Notes: generated from the letters alone by a model not told the origin. A stretch of DNA of 41,635 nucleotides from Porticoccus sp. (GCA_021773405.1 JAJFKD010000018.1:1-41635), one strand, 5' to 3'; shown: positions 1-10,141, counted from the stretch's first letter. Made by a program: numbers and translations.

Positions 1-1779
1 GCTCTCTTCTTGTCCTCGACCAACCCTGCCACGCAATTGGTGCAGCTGAGCTAAGCCTAGCCGCTCCGGGTTTTCTATCACCATGAGACTGGCATTGGGC
101 ACATCCACCCCAACTTCAATAACGGTGGTGGCGACTAAAAGCTGTATCTCACCATTTTTGAAGGCGCTCATTGTGGCGGCTTTTTCGCCGGGTTTTAATC
201 GGCCGTGAATTAAACCAATTTCCAGTTCTGGCAGTAACAAATGAAGCTCATCGGTTGTGGCTTCTGCGGCTTGTGCTTCCAACACATCGGACTCTTCTAT
301 AAGAGTGCAGACCCAGTAGGCTTGCCGGCCATTGCCGCAAGCAGCTCGAATACGTTCAACGATTTCCTGGCGGCGTTGGTTGGCAATCACCACGGTATTA
401 ACGGGAGACCGCCCGGGTGGTAATTCATCGATAATGGAACAATCGAGATCAGCGTAAGCGCTCATAGCCAATGTTCTGGGGATAGGGGTGGCCGTCATAA
501 TCAGCTGATGAGGAACCTGGTTCGAATCTTTGCCTTTTTCTTTTAACGCTAACCGTTGATGAACCCCAAAGCGGTGTTGTTCATCGATAATGGTCAGTGC
601 CAGATCATTAAATTCCACTTCTTCCTGAAACAGCGCATGGGTGCCAACCACAATTTGAGCGGTACCATCTTTTATTATGTTGAGTTGACGTTCCCTGGCT
701 TTCCCTTTGACTTTGCCTGTTAGCCAGGCCAGTTGAATACCTAAAGGTTCTAGCCATGCCTGAAAACTGTTGCGATGCTGCTCAGCTAGTATTTCCGTTG
801 GCGCCATAATGGCAGCTTGTTTTCCTGCGGCTACCGCCTGTAGTGCTGCCAGTGCTGCGACGACAGTTTTTCCTGACCCTACATCACCTTGTACCAAACG
901 TAACATGGGGATTGGTTTTGCAAGGTCAGCTTTAATTTCATCACTGACTCGCTGCTGTGCATCAGTAAGCTGGAATGCTAGAGAACTTAAAAAAGCTGTT
1001 CGTAGTTTTTTATCAAAGTCGCTTTGAAGTGCTGGTGCACCATGTTGCTGAATATTTTGCCTGAGCTGTAGCAAGCTGAGGTGGTGGGCCAAGAGCTCTT
1101 CAAAAGCTAATCGTTGTTGTGCTGGGTGATCGCCATTGGCCAGTTGGTCGACAGGTGCAGTTCTTGGTGGCTCATGAATAAACTCAATGGCTTCGGTGAG
1201 GGAAGATTGGTTTAACTGTTCGGGTAACAGTTCTGTGAGTTGTTGCTGCTTCATTAATCCTAGAGCTTGACCGGCTATAGTTCGTAGCCTTTGTTGGGAT
1301 ATTCCTTCGGTAGCAGGGTAAACGGCGGTTAGGTTTTGTTGTAGAGGTTGCGGGTGCTGTTGGTCAATAAATTGGTATTCAGGATGGTATATCTCTAGCC
1401 CGGAGCTGCCACGTTTGACTTCACCATAGCAGCGAATATGACTGCCTGTTTTTAGGTTCTGTCGTTGGGCATTACTAAAATGAAAAAAGCGCAGGGTGAT
1501 TATGCCGGTATTATCTTGTAGTCGGCACATAAGACTTCTACGCCGGCCAAATACTAGATCACAGCCACGAATCTCGCCTTCTATGACAACCTCTGTATTG
1601 GGCTGAACACTGCCAATGGGGGTAATTCGGGTACGGTCCATATAACGCAGGGGCAAATGAAATAGCACATCCTGAATAGTTTGGATGCCGAGTTTTGCCA
1701 GCTTATTGGCAAGCTGCACACCAACTCCCTTAAGTTGGGTGACAGGTATTTGATCAAGGGTGCGTATGTTATCGGTCAT
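1..1779 (-). CDS. recG: ATP-dependent DNA helicase RecG (C-terminus cut by window edge)
   Basis: RecG is a superfamily 2 helicase that remodels stalled replication forks and branched recombination intermediates. The frame is open from the ATG at 1779 to base 1, giving 593 codons; the family is about 690 residues, so roughly 100 C-terminal residues lie outside. Visible motifs are Walker A GDVGSGKT with Lys304, the DEQH box at residues 399-402, and motif VI QLRGRVGRG from residue 581, ending exactly at the window edge. The N-terminal wedge/OB region includes VTQLKGVG and FHLPLRYMDRT. Its ATG overlaps the oxyR TGA stop as ATGA, so translation is probably coupled. The oxyR-recG order is known from Pseudomonas. 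Identification is secure. Confidence 0.97.
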   Translation of the reverse strand, partial: MTDNIRTLDQIPVTQLKGVGVQLANKLAKLGIQTIQDVLFHLPLRYMDRTRITPIGSVQPNTEVVIEGEIRGCDLVFGRRRSLMCRLQDNTGIITLRFFHFSNAQRQNLKTGSHIRCYGEVKRGSSGLEIYHPEYQFIDQQHPQPLQQNLTAVYPATEGISQQRLRTIAGQALGLMKQQQLTELLPEQLNQSSLTEAIEFIHEPPRTAPVDQLANGDHPAQQRLAFEELLAHHLSLLQLRQNIQQHGAPALQSDFDKKLRTAFLSSLAFQLTDAQQRVSDEIKADLAKPIPMLRLVQGDVGSGKTVVAALAALQAVAAGKQAAIMAPTEILAEQHRNSFQAWLEPLGIQLAWLTGKVKGKARERQLNIIKDGTAQIVVGTHALFQEEVEFNDLALTIIDEQHRFGVHQRLALKEKGKDSNQVPHQLIMTATPIPRTLAMSAYADLDCSIIDELPPGRSPVNTVVIANQRRQEIVERIRAACGNGRQAYWVCTLIEESDVLEAQAAEATTDELHLLLPELEIGLIHGRLKPGEKAATMSAFKNGEIQLLVATTVIEVGVDVPNASLMVIENPERLGLAQLHQLRGRVGRGQEES

Positions 1780-2705
1780 GCTACCGAGGGGCAGCTAGGC
1801 AGGGGGTGCTGTTTAATGGCACTGCGTAGTGCATCAATGGCTTTGTGTCGTGGAAAGCTGGCACGCCAAGCTAGGGCAGACGTTCGGCAGGGCGCTGGGT
1901 CAACAAAGGGGCGAGTAACCAGTAGCCCATCTTTGTACCCTGCTCCGATGGCAGCCGAAAGTGGCAAAATAGTAATGCCAAGACCTGATGCCACCATATG
2001 TCGAAGGGTTTCCAGTGAACTCCCTTCGCTATGGGTGCGGATTTGCGCAATACTTTCGTCTTGATGTTGGTTAAGGTTTGGCAGTGCCTCGCGAACCTGA
2101 TCGCCAAAGCAGTGGCCTTCTCCCAGTAACAATACATTTTCTTCGTCAAGGTCTTCCGGCTTGATGGCCTCCTGCTTTGCCAGAGGGTGGTCTTCAGGCA
2201 GTAGCACCACAAAAGGTTCTGAATACAGTGGTTGGGTAACCACATCGGGCTCTGTAAACGGTAGGGCGACAATAATGACATCCAGCTCACCCTTACGTAA
2301 CCGTTGCCTTAGGGTTGCGGTAAAACCCTCTTCAACGACTAAGGGCATTTGTGGCACAGATTTTTGTAGTTCGGGAATGAAGTGGGGAAATAAATAAGGG
2401 CCAATGGTAAATATAGCGCCTACATACAACGGAGTTTTTAGTTGATCTCTTCCCGCTGATGCGATGTCTTTGATCGAAGAGCTTTCTTCCAGCACACGGT
2501 TTGCTTGGGCTATCACTTGTTCGCCAATAGGTGTGGGACGTACACTGTTTTTTGAGCGCTCAAATAGCTCTACATCGAGCTCTTGCTCAAGCTTTTTTAC
2601 GGCGATACTCAGGGTGGGCTGGCTGACGTGGCATAGTTTGGCGGCTTGGCCAAAGTGCTGTTGTTGTGCCAATGTGACGATATAGCGTAATTCAGTTAAG
2701 GTCAT
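1776..2705 (-). CDS. oxyR: LysR-family peroxide regulator OxyR, lacking the second redox cysteine
   Basis: OxyR senses H2O2 through a Cys199-Cys208 disulfide and activates catalase and peroxiredoxin genes. The protein is 309 residues, normal for the family. It begins MTLTELRYIVTLAQQQHFG with a LysR winged HTH (about residues 1-60, CHVSQPTLS recognition helix), followed by the periplasmic-binding-like effector domain. The peroxidatic site GEGHCFGDQ puts Cys at residue 199 exactly. Nine residues later, where Pseudomonas and E. coli OxyR have Cys208, the codon is CTG (Leu). Other cysteines are in the HTH (Cys25), in PAPCR and near the C-terminus. It is upstream of recG with an ATGA overlap, as in Pseudomonas. 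OxyR identity is strong; classical disulfide switching is doubtful. Confidence 0.93.
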   Translation of the reverse strand: MTLTELRYIVTLAQQQHFGQAAKLCHVSQPTLSIAVKKLEQELDVELFERSKNSVRPTPIGEQVIAQANRVLEESSSIKDIASAGRDQLKTPLYVGAIFTIGPYLFPHFIPELQKSVPQMPLVVEEGFTATLRQRLRKGELDVIIVALPFTEPDVVTQPLYSEPFVVLLPEDHPLAKQEAIKPEDLDEENVLLLGEGHCFGDQVREALPNLNQHQDESIAQIRTHSEGSSLETLRHMVASGLGITILPLSAAIGAGYKDGLLVTRPFVDPAPCRTSALAWRASFPRHKAIDALRSAIKQHPLPSCPSVA

Positions 2706-2823
2706 GGTTTTTCCATTGTTTTTAAAAAAAGCTCTAATATATACGGCTTCAAAGCAAAACCTTGATAAAACAGCTTTGATAATAAAATCTTGATTGAAAA
2801 ATAATAGCTAAAACAAATTGAAA

Positions 2824-3732
2824 ATGGAAAGCTCATTGAAAGTTTTATTTGCTGGTTGTGGTGATATTGCAGTTCGAGCCATAGCTCAACTGAATAACTT
2901 ACAGTCTGACAGTGATTGGCAGACACTGGGCATGCGGCGAAATGTCGCCAAATTACCAGCGGGTATTGATGCTATAGCGGGTGATATACGGGATAGAGTT
3001 TACCTACAAGACATATTGAATTCACAAAACATCGATGTGTTAGTTGTTACCCTCACGCCCAATCAGATGAGCGATGAAGGCTATCGCGATAGCTATGTGG
3101 TCGCGGCTCAATCCATTGAGTCAGCCGTTAAAGCCTGTAAGCAGCGCCCAAGGCTAATTGTCTGGGTGTCTAGTACCGGTGTGTATGGTCAAAACAGTGG
3201 TGAGTGGGTGAATGAATCAGCAGAAACGAACCCTGTTTCTTTTAGAGGAAAGCGATTACTAGAAGCTGAAAATGTTATTAGCTCCTTGCCGATAGCATCT
3301 GTCATCGTCAGGTTTTCGGGTATTTATGGGCCGGGAAGAAACCGTTTGATCAATCAGATTAAGAAGGGAGAACTAGTGCCAGAGCAGCCAGTTTCCTGGA
3401 CTAATCGTATTCATTCTGATGATTGCGCTGGTGTTATTGTGCATTTATTGGAGCAATTTAGCCGCAGCGAACATTTGGCCCCGTGTTATATCGGGACAGA
3501 TGATGAACCTGTCCCTGCTTATGAGATGCGTAGATGGCTGGCAGCTGAAATAGGGGTTCAGTTTAACGGGGCCAGCCAAACTGAATCTTGTGGTGAGACA
3601 GACTCTAGTTCTGCCGCAGATAATAGTGGTCGCCGATGTAGCAACCAGCGATTACGAGATAGCGGCTATGAATTTCTGTACCCAACTTATAGAGAAGGAT
3701 ATAGGGCTTTACTTGATGGTAATGATGATTAG
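2824..3732 (+). CDS. NAD(P)-binding SDR-like epimerase/reductase (YeeZ type)
   Basis: This is an extended short-chain-dehydrogenase-like protein with an N-terminal Rossmann fold. The dinucleotide motif is FAGCGDIAVRAI near residues 10-20, and the SSTGVYG segment after strand 5 resembles the active-site strand of NAD-dependent epimerases and the E. coli YeeZ group. A GIYGPGRN segment also fits extended SDRs. The canonical YxxxK is not evident, so catalysis is uncertain and no substrate can be named. The frame opens with TTG at 2818; the ATG at 2824 is preferred, giving 302 residues, though no good ribosome binding site is seen for either. It is divergent from oxyR and ends six bases before the convergent ridA stop. 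Confidence 0.8.
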   Translation: MESSLKVLFAGCGDIAVRAIAQLNNLQSDSDWQTLGMRRNVAKLPAGIDAIAGDIRDRVYLQDILNSQNIDVLVVTLTPNQMSDEGYRDSYVVAAQSIESAVKACKQRPRLIVWVSSTGVYGQNSGEWVNESAETNPVSFRGKRLLEAENVISSLPIASVIVRFSGIYGPGRNRLINQIKKGELVPEQPVSWTNRIHSDDCAGVIVHLLEQFSRSEHLAPCYIGTDDEPVPAYEMRRWLAAEIGVQFNGASQTESCGETDSSSAADNSGRRCSNQRLRDSGYEFLYPTYREGYRALLDGNDD

Positions 3733-3738
3733 TGGCGA

Positions 3739-4122
3739 CTAGATCACCATGATGCCATCCATTTCTACCCCTACACCCTTGGGTAATTCTTTTACGCCAA
3801 TGGCAGCACGCGCAGGATAAGGTTCGTCAAAATGCTGAGCCATAATTTCGTTTACCGTGGCAAAATTACCCAGGTCGGTGAGAAAAATATTCAATTTAAC
3901 AATATCTTGCAGGGTGCCACCTGAAGCTTCGCAAACAGCGGTCAGGTTTTTAAAAACCTGTTTTATCTCTGCGCTGATATCATCGTCAACAAGGGTCATT
4001 GTTTCTGGGTCCAGAGGAATCTGACCCGACAAGTAAACCGTATTATTGACCTTGACTGCTTGTGAATAGGTGCCAATCGCTGCAGGTGCGTTTTCAGTAC
4101 TGATAACAGCTTTATTAATCAT
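3739..4122 (-). CDS. ridA: 2-iminobutanoate/2-iminopropanoate deaminase RidA
   Basis: RidA hydrolyses reactive enamine/imine intermediates released by PLP enzymes such as threonine dehydratase, protecting other PLP enzymes. The 127-residue length matches the family. It begins [23 protein letters not shown] and carries the SGQIPLDP signature, the catalytic-arginine segment PARAAIGV and the C-terminal EMDGIMVI with the conserved glutamate. The ATG at 4122 follows a GAGGA ribosome binding site. It lies 18 bases downstream of spoT on the same strand, an arrangement conserved in Pseudomonas, so it is probably the last gene of the rpoZ-spoT transcript. Confidence 0.95.
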   Translation of the reverse strand: MINKAVISTENAPAAIGTYSQAVKVNNTVYLSGQIPLDPETMTLVDDDISAEIKQVFKNLTAVCEASGGTLQDIVKLNIFLTDLGNFATVNEIMAQHFDEPYPARAAIGVKELPKGVGVEMDGIMVI

Positions 4123-4140
4123 GGAGATGTCCTCGGTAAA

Positions 4141-6243
4141 TCAATTCTTAATGCGGTAAACCCGCTGTACTTGTTTCAGGCTTCGGATGCGCCGCATCAC
4201 ATTGGCAAGGTGTACCCGGTTTTTAACATCTACAACCAAGTCCACAATTCCTGAGTGCGCATCTCGCTCATTAATACTAATTTGGTGTATGGCAGCTTCG
4301 CTTTCAGAAATGCGTGAGGCCAGGGTAGCGATAATCCCTCTTTCTGAGATCAATTCGACTTTGAACTCTACCGGGAAGTCACCTTTTACATTAGGGGACC
4401 AGCTCAGGGGCATGCATTTTTCAACATTGGAGCGAATTTCATTCAGGTTTTTGCAGGAATCTCTGTGAACAACTAAACCTTTTCCTGGGCTTAGGTGCCC
4501 AAGAATGGGGTCTCCAGGGATGGGGTGACAACAACGGGCATAATTAATGATGAGCCCCTCGCCAGAATCAATCATGACGGGCGACTCAAATTCGTTAGGC
4601 ATCGTTTCCAATCGTTTTGATGGTGGTGCCATTAGATTTGCAACGGCATAGGCCAGGCGGTTACCCAGACCTATTTGTTGCAAAATTTCTTCAAAGGTTG
4701 TGGCGCCGGTTTCTTCCAGTGCTCTTTTGATCCAGGATTTTCTGATGCTTTTATAATTGGTGCCAAAATTTTCAAGGGCGCGGTCAAGTAGTCGTTTTCC
4801 GAGGGCAACAGACTCTTCATGTTGTTGATGTTTGAGGAAGTGTCGAATGGCACTACGAGCTTTAGCCGTTTTGACAAAGTTTAGCCAAGAGGGATTTGGT
4901 TGAGCATCTTTGGCGGTAATGATCTTAATTTGTGCGCCACTTTGTAACGGCTCGGAAAGTGATGCCAGTTGCCCGTTAATTTTACAAGCAATACAACCGT
5001 TACCCACATCAGTATGCACGGCATAGGCAAAGTCTACCGGGGTGGCACCAGATGGAAGAGAAATAATTTGGCCTTTGGAGGTAAAGACATAAACCTCATC
5101 GGGGAATAAATCGGTTTTAACATGCTCGATAAATTCCAGGGAGTTACCCGCTTGCTGTTGTATTTCCAACAGCCCTTGCACCCATCGACTTGCGCGTGGC
5201 GCACCTTCTTCTTGTGATTTGTAGAGCCAGTGAGAAGCAATACCAAAGTTGGCCATTGCATCCATGTCTTTGGTTCTGATTTGAACCTCAATGGGGATAC
5301 CATGCATGCCCACCAAAATGTTATGTAGAGATTGGTAGCCATTGACCTTGGGTATGGCAATGTAATCTTTGAACTCACCGGGCACGGGTTTGAATAGATT
5401 GTGCACGACACCTAAAGTGCGGTAACAATCATCTACTGAGTCCACAACAATTCTAAAGGCAAAGACATCCATAATTTCGCGGAATGACTTCTTTTTGGCC
5501 TTCATTTTTTGGTAGATGCTCCAAAGGTGCTTTTCACGCCCGGCTACTTCAGAGGTAATACCTTCTTTCTCCAGGCGGACTTCAATACTGTCTTTGATTT
5601 CATCTACAATTTCCCGGCGTGGCCCACGAGCAGCGACTCTCGCTTTCTTCATCAGCTCATATCTGACCGGGTACATGGCTGCAAAGCCTAATTCTTCAAA
5701 CTCAATTTTGATGTCATTGATACCCAATCGCTGGGCGATAGGGGCGTAGATATCCAGAGTTTCCCTGGCAATACGTCGTCGCTTTGCCGGGCTTAACACT
5801 TGTAGCGTGCGCATATTGTGTAGACGGTCAGCCAACTTAACCAACATCACACGAATATCCTTGGCCATGGCCAAGGTCATTTTTTGAAAATTTTCTGCCT
5901 GTTGTTCTGCACGGGAGGTAAACTCAATTTCGCTAAGTTTACTAACCCCATCTACTAGGTCTGCAACAGTTGGATTAAAGTGCTCGGCGATTTCTTCTTT
6001 ACTGACGTCCGTATCTTCAATGACATCGTGGAGCATGGCTGCCATCAGGCTTTCATGGTCCAAATGCATATCTGCAAGAATATGAGCCACAGCGACAGGG
6101 TGAGTAATATATAACTCACCACTTTGACGGAACTGCTCCTGATGGCATTGTGCAGCGAACCGATAGGCGCTGAGAATGTCCTGGATCTGGTTTGGTTCGA
6201 GATAGGAGGAAAGCTTGTGGCTTAGTGCATCAATAGCTTCCAA
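4141..6243 (-). CDS. spoT: Bifunctional (p)ppGpp synthetase/hydrolase SpoT
   Basis: SpoT makes and degrades the alarmone (p)ppGpp in response to starvation. The 700 residues contain an N-terminal HD hydrolase domain with intact His72-Asp73 in LHDVIED, the synthetase domain with DYIAIPKVNGYQSLHN, a TGS domain (DEVYVFTSKGQ onward), a helical/zinc-finger region with NYARCCHPIPGD, and a C-terminal ACT domain. Intact HD residues indicate hydrolase activity. The start codon appears to be TTG at 6243: an AGGGGG ribosome binding site lies five bases upstream in the mRNA and the N-terminus aligns with the family. It follows rpoZ by 26 bases, and ridA follows it, so the three form one likely transcript. 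Confidence 0.97.
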   Translation of the reverse strand: MEAIDALSHKLSSYLEPNQIQDILSAYRFAAQCHQEQFRQSGELYITHPVAVAHILADMHLDHESLMAAMLHDVIEDTDVSKEEIAEHFNPTVADLVDGVSKLSEIEFTSRAEQQAENFQKMTLAMAKDIRVMLVKLADRLHNMRTLQVLSPAKRRRIARETLDIYAPIAQRLGINDIKIEFEELGFAAMYPVRYELMKKARVAARGPRREIVDEIKDSIEVRLEKEGITSEVAGREKHLWSIYQKMKAKKKSFREIMDVFAFRIVVDSVDDCYRTLGVVHNLFKPVPGEFKDYIAIPKVNGYQSLHNILVGMHGIPIEVQIRTKDMDAMANFGIASHWLYKSQEEGAPRASRWVQGLLEIQQQAGNSLEFIEHVKTDLFPDEVYVFTSKGQIISLPSGATPVDFAYAVHTDVGNGCIACKINGQLASLSEPLQSGAQIKIITAKDAQPNPSWLNFVKTAKARSAIRHFLKHQQHEESVALGKRLLDRALENFGTNYKSIRKSWIKRALEETGATTFEEILQQIGLGNRLAYAVANLMAPPSKRLETMPNEFESPVMIDSGEGLIINYARCCHPIPGDPILGHLSPGKGLVVHRDSCKNLNEIRSNVEKCMPLSWSPNVKGDFPVEFKVELISERGIIATLASRISESEAAIHQISINERDAHSGIVDLVVDVKNRVHLANVMRRIRSLKQVQRVYRIKN

Positions 6244-6269
6244 GTGTTCCCCCTAAAAAAGAAGTTAAG

Positions 6270-6605
6270 CTATTCTGCTTCTGGTGATGAAGGTAATTCA
6301 GTAGATGATTCTGTAGAAGGTTGCTCAGCAGCAGCTTCGGAAGCAACAGCGGCGCCTTCTTCTCCTGCGTCCATTTCTTCCATCATTAAATCGCTAGATT
6401 CTTCTTTTTCATCAAGAATACTTGCTGTGACTAACCCTTCTTCGATTTCGCGTAGAGCCATAACCGTGGGTTTGTCATTTTCCCAAGGGAGCAGTGGTTC
6501 TTTGCTGCCTAATGCCAGTTGGCGTGCACGTTTGGAGCTAACCATAACAAGCTCAAAGCGGTTATCTACATGATCGAGGCAGTCTTCAACTGTAATGCGG
6601 GCCAT
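6270..6605 (-). CDS. rpoZ: RNA polymerase omega subunit
   Basis: Omega promotes assembly of RNA polymerase by chaperoning beta-prime and forms part of one ppGpp binding site. The N-terminal [20 protein letters not shown] and the following SSKRARQLA are diagnostic. At 111 residues it is longer than the E. coli protein (about 91). The extra length is a low-complexity acidic, Ala/Glu-rich tail from about residue 70 on. It sits immediately upstream of spoT, as in most gammaproteobacteria, linking the alarmone enzyme to its polymerase target. A promoter-like sequence lies upstream within the end of gmk. Confidence 0.96.
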   Translation of the reverse strand: MARITVEDCLDHVDNRFELVMVSSKRARQLALGSKEPLLPWENDKPTVMALREIEEGLVTASILDEKEESSDLMMEEMDAGEEGAAVASEAAAEQPSTESSTELPSSPEAE

Positions 6606-6682
6606 ACGCTATTCCGTTTATGTGGTGGTTATGAAAGAAATTTTGCCGCCAATACTGTCGCCAGTGGGCTGCAGAGCATTGT

Positions 6683-7329
<647 letters not shown>

Positions 7330-7375
7330 TTATTCCTTGTTTTATTGGTTTATCCAGTTAGTTTATGCCAATCAC

Positions 7376-8239
7376 TTATTCAATATTTTGAATCTGTTCC
7401 CGCATTTGCTCAATTAATACTTTGAGCTCAACTGAGGATTGAGTGGTGTCACTGGCGATAGATTTTGAAGCGAGGGTATTGGCTTCACGGTTCAGCTCTT
7501 GCATTAAGAAGTCCAGACGACGACCTATAGGTTCTTTTCGTTTTAGCACCCGATGAATTTCTGTGAGATGTGTATCGAGTCTGTCCAACTCTTCATCGAC
7601 ATCGGCCTTTTGTGCAAGAAAAACCAGTTCCTGTTCCAGGCGATCTGAGTCCAGGCTTTCGGTGACCTCTTTAAGTCGGTCAGTGATTTTCTGTTTTTGT
7701 GCGGCTAATAATTTTGGAAGTTGAAGGCGAACTTTACTGACTTCTTCCGATATCGCCTCAAGACGCTGTTCAATGAGTGCCTTGAGTTTTTCACCTTCCC
7801 GCTCACGGCCTTCTGCCAACTGTTTGAGGGTATCTTCAAACAGTGTTGTCAGTGCATTTTTCAGTGCATCGCGGTCTACTTCGGCTTCTTTGAGAGCGCC
7901 GGGCCAGCGGAGAATATCAAGGGGAGAAATTTGAGCGGGGCCGCTCATTTGGGTAGCCAGCTGCTCACAGGCTTCGATGCACTGGGTCACCAATTCCTCG
8001 TTAATCGCGATGGACCCGCTTCCCTGGGCAATATTCAATTGCAGTGAGCAGTCCACTTTGCCGCGTTGAAGATGCTTACGGGCTAGTTCTCGTAATTCCA
8101 TCTCTATCTCACGAACGGTATCGGGCATTCGGAAGTTAGTTTCCAGGTAACGGTGGTTAACCGAGCGTATTTCCCAGGCTGCGGTTCCCCATTCTGATTC
8201 CATGGTTTGGCGGGCAAAGGCGGTCATGCTGCTGGGCAT
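7376..8239 (-). CDS. yicC: YicC family endoribonuclease-like stress protein
   Basis: YicC proteins are conserved bacterial RNases implicated in small-RNA turnover and stationary-phase fitness. The start is set at the ATG at 8239 (MPSSMTAFARQ), which has AGGGAA seven bases upstream and gives 287 residues, the usual family length; the frame remains open further upstream but without family similarity. Visible family features are the N-terminal MTAFAR and WEIRSVNHRYLE segments and the C-terminal signature GRRLDFLMQELNREANTL...KSIASDTTQSSVELKVLIEQMREQ, the DUF1732 region. It is divergent from rph and upstream of gmk. Confidence 0.95.
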   Translation of the reverse strand: MPSSMTAFARQTMESEWGTAAWEIRSVNHRYLETNFRMPDTVREIEMELRELARKHLQRGKVDCSLQLNIAQGSGSIAINEELVTQCIEACEQLATQMSGPAQISPLDILRWPGALKEAEVDRDALKNALTTLFEDTLKQLAEGREREGEKLKALIEQRLEAISEEVSKVRLQLPKLLAAQKQKITDRLKEVTESLDSDRLEQELVFLAQKADVDEELDRLDTHLTEIHRVLKRKEPIGRRLDFLMQELNREANTLASKSIASDTTQSSVELKVLIEQMREQIQNIE

Positions 8240-8370
8240 ATTGTGTTCCCTGATAAGAGGTGTGAGATTAAGTGTGCAATTAAAAATAGGCGCATATATT
8301 AACATGGCCCACCCTAAGCGAAATAATTCAGCTAAAATGACCGCCTTTTTTATCCCAGCAGGAAATACTC

Positions 8371-9093
8371 ATGTCCCGACCTAGTGGCCGCCGTCCAGAA
8401 CAGCTCCGCAATGTAAAAATTACTCGTAACTACACCAAGCATGCCGAAGGCTCTGTGTTGGTTGAATTTGGTGATACCAAAGTGATCTGCACCGCGAGTG
8501 TTGATAATTCAGTTCCCCGTTTTCTACGTGGTAAAGGCCAGGGTTGGGTGACAGCAGAGTACGGCATGTTGCCACGCTCCACAGGTTCCAGAATGGGCCG
8601 AGAAGCGGCACGAGGAAAGCAAGGTGGACGAACTCAGGAAATTCAACGTTTAATTGGTCGTTCACTCCGAGCAGCCGTTGACCTGAAAGCGTTGGGCGAG
8701 AATACCATTACCATTGACTGTGATGTGATCCAGGCAGATGGCGGTACCCGAACGGCATCCATTACCGGTGCTTGTGTAGCGTTGACTGACGCCATTAGTT
8801 CATTGCAGAAAGCTACAAAAATTGATTCGAATCCATTAAACAATATGATTGCTTCTGTTTCGGTGGGTATTTATAACGGCACCCCTGTTTTGGATTTGGA
8901 CTATGCCGAAGATTCCAATGCTGAAACCGACATGAATGTTGTCATGAATAGTGATGGTGGCTTTATTGAGGTACAGGGTACTGCAGAAGCTGCACCATTT
9001 TCAGAAGAAGAGTTCCAGCAGATGATGGCATTGGCTAAACGTGGCATTGCTGACCTAGTAAAAGTTCAGCAAATGGCATTAGCACAAGACTGA
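8371..9093 (+). CDS. rph: Ribonuclease PH
   Basis: RNase PH is a phosphate-dependent 3'-5' exoribonuclease that trims tRNA precursors. The 240-residue product has the full family layout: [27 protein letters not shown] at the start, [19 protein letters not shown], the [10 protein letters not shown] phosphate-site arginine region, and [20 protein letters not shown] with the conserved acidic residues. No frameshift is present, unlike E. coli K-12. It is divergent from yicC, and its end nearly meets the convergent yggU end, with only 12 bases between. Confidence 0.97.
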   Translation: MSRPSGRRPEQLRNVKITRNYTKHAEGSVLVEFGDTKVICTASVDNSVPRFLRGKGQGWVTAEYGMLPRSTGSRMGREAARGKQGGRTQEIQRLIGRSLRAAVDLKALGENTITIDCDVIQADGGTRTASITGACVALTDAISSLQKATKIDSNPLNNMIASVSVGIYNGTPVLDLDYAEDSNAETDMNVVMNSDGGFIEVQGTAEAAPFSEEEFQQMMALAKRGIADLVKVQQMALAQD

Positions 9094-9105
9094 TTCTTTC
9101 AATAC

Positions 9106-9420
9106 TTACCTCTCTCCAGCTGGGGAAATCTTGGCCTCAGTTGGAAGTTGAGAGGGTTGCTCAATCAACAGGGTTTTTTGCCTTCCTGTTTCTCCCCTGA
9201 TAATTTTTATTCTTGTTTTTGATGTGCCAAACCACTTGGCGGTTATAGCTATAAGGTGTTTATTCGCTTTTCCATCAACGGGTGGAGAGGTGATACAAAT
9301 TTTCAGTCTGTCACCACTAGAGTCTTCCATGATTCCAACAATTTCATTCCGTGATGAACGAGGTTGTAGTTGGCAATGTAGAAGAAGGTCATGGTCTTGC
9401 CATTGATAATGCATCTTCAT
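9106..9420 (-). CDS. DUF167 / YggU family protein
   Basis: A 104-residue member of the YggU (DUF167) family, whose molecular function is not established. The core LQPRSSRNEIVGI, the DRLKICITSPPVDGKANKHLI segment and the FGTSKTRIKIIRGETGRQK segment match the family fold. About ten extra residues follow at the C-terminus. It lies 20 bases downstream of yggT on the same strand, completing the yggS-proC-yggT-yggU cluster seen widely in gammaproteobacteria. Its ATG at 9420 or the next ATG two codons on could be used. Confidence 0.88.
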   Translation of the reverse strand: MKMHYQWQDHDLLLHCQLQPRSSRNEIVGIMEDSSGDRLKICITSPPVDGKANKHLIAITAKWFGTSKTRIKIIRGETGRQKTLLIEQPSQLPTEAKISPAGER

Positions 9421-9440
9421 CTACTAGTTGTATGAATCGT

Positions 9441-10028
9441 TTAAATACCGGCGACGACATGTGCTGGCAGTTGAAGGTAGTTGGCAATGCCATGTAGAAA
9501 TATTTGCAGCATATTGATTACTAAAAACATAAAAATAGGTGATAAATCCAGGCCGCCCAGAGGTGGGATGATACGCTTGAAGGGCTCCATAACGGGGGAG
9601 ATCAACTGATGTAGCAACAGGAGTATCGGATGGCGACTTTGAGGCGCTACCCAGCTGACAATGATGACAATGAGTAATCCATACAAATAGATATTGAGAA
9701 TCAGGGAGATAATGCCAATGGCTCCCCAGGATAGTACAAATAATACATTGATCATTCCTGCGCCGTTAATAGTGGCGCTTAGCTGTATAACCAACCACTG
9801 TACTAATAGTGCAAGTACAAGGCTGGCTATATCAAAGGATCGATAGGTTGGTAATAGCTTGCGAATAGGTTTGCTGGGCAGATGGGTTGCATTAACCAAA
9901 AACCGTGAGATGGGGTTATAGAAATCGGCTTTAACGAGCTGTAATAAAAATCGCAGTATCACGATAGCCAGATAAAGACTGCCAAGTGACTGAACCAGAA
10001 AAGTGCCGGCTTGGGCAAATGTATTCAT
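9441..10028 (-). CDS. yggT: YggT family integral membrane protein
   Basis: A 195-residue inner-membrane protein made of two YggT repeats. Each repeat has hydrophobic segments followed by a cytoplasmic proline/arginine motif: NATHLPSKPIRKLLP in the first and ISPVMEPFKRIIPPLGGLDLSP in the second. Four or five membrane helices are evident, for example the Leu/Ile/Val-rich stretches at about residues 10-30, 65-105 and 110-125. Homologues are linked to osmotic or K+ homeostasis and to cell-division factors, but the exact role is unsettled. It lies between proC and yggU. Confidence 0.9.
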   Translation of the reverse strand: MNTFAQAGTFLVQSLGSLYLAIVILRFLLQLVKADFYNPISRFLVNATHLPSKPIRKLLPTYRSFDIASLVLALLVQWLVIQLSATINGAGMINVLFVLSWGAIGIISLILNIYLYGLLIVIIVSWVAPQSRHPILLLLHQLISPVMEPFKRIIPPLGGLDLSPIFMFLVINMLQIFLHGIANYLQLPAHVVAGI

Positions 10029-10141
10029 AGAGTGCCTTTTTATAAATGCTTTTGACTGAATTGTAATACATTCAATCAGTGTTATTTTTATCTTGTTAAG
10101 TTTTAGTTAGAAAGTTTTGGGTAGCAAACATTCATAAGGAT

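Noticed and set aside
1681-2064. Plus-strand 127-codon frame across the recG-oxyR junction
   Set aside because: It runs antisense to two secure genes and has no recognisable features.
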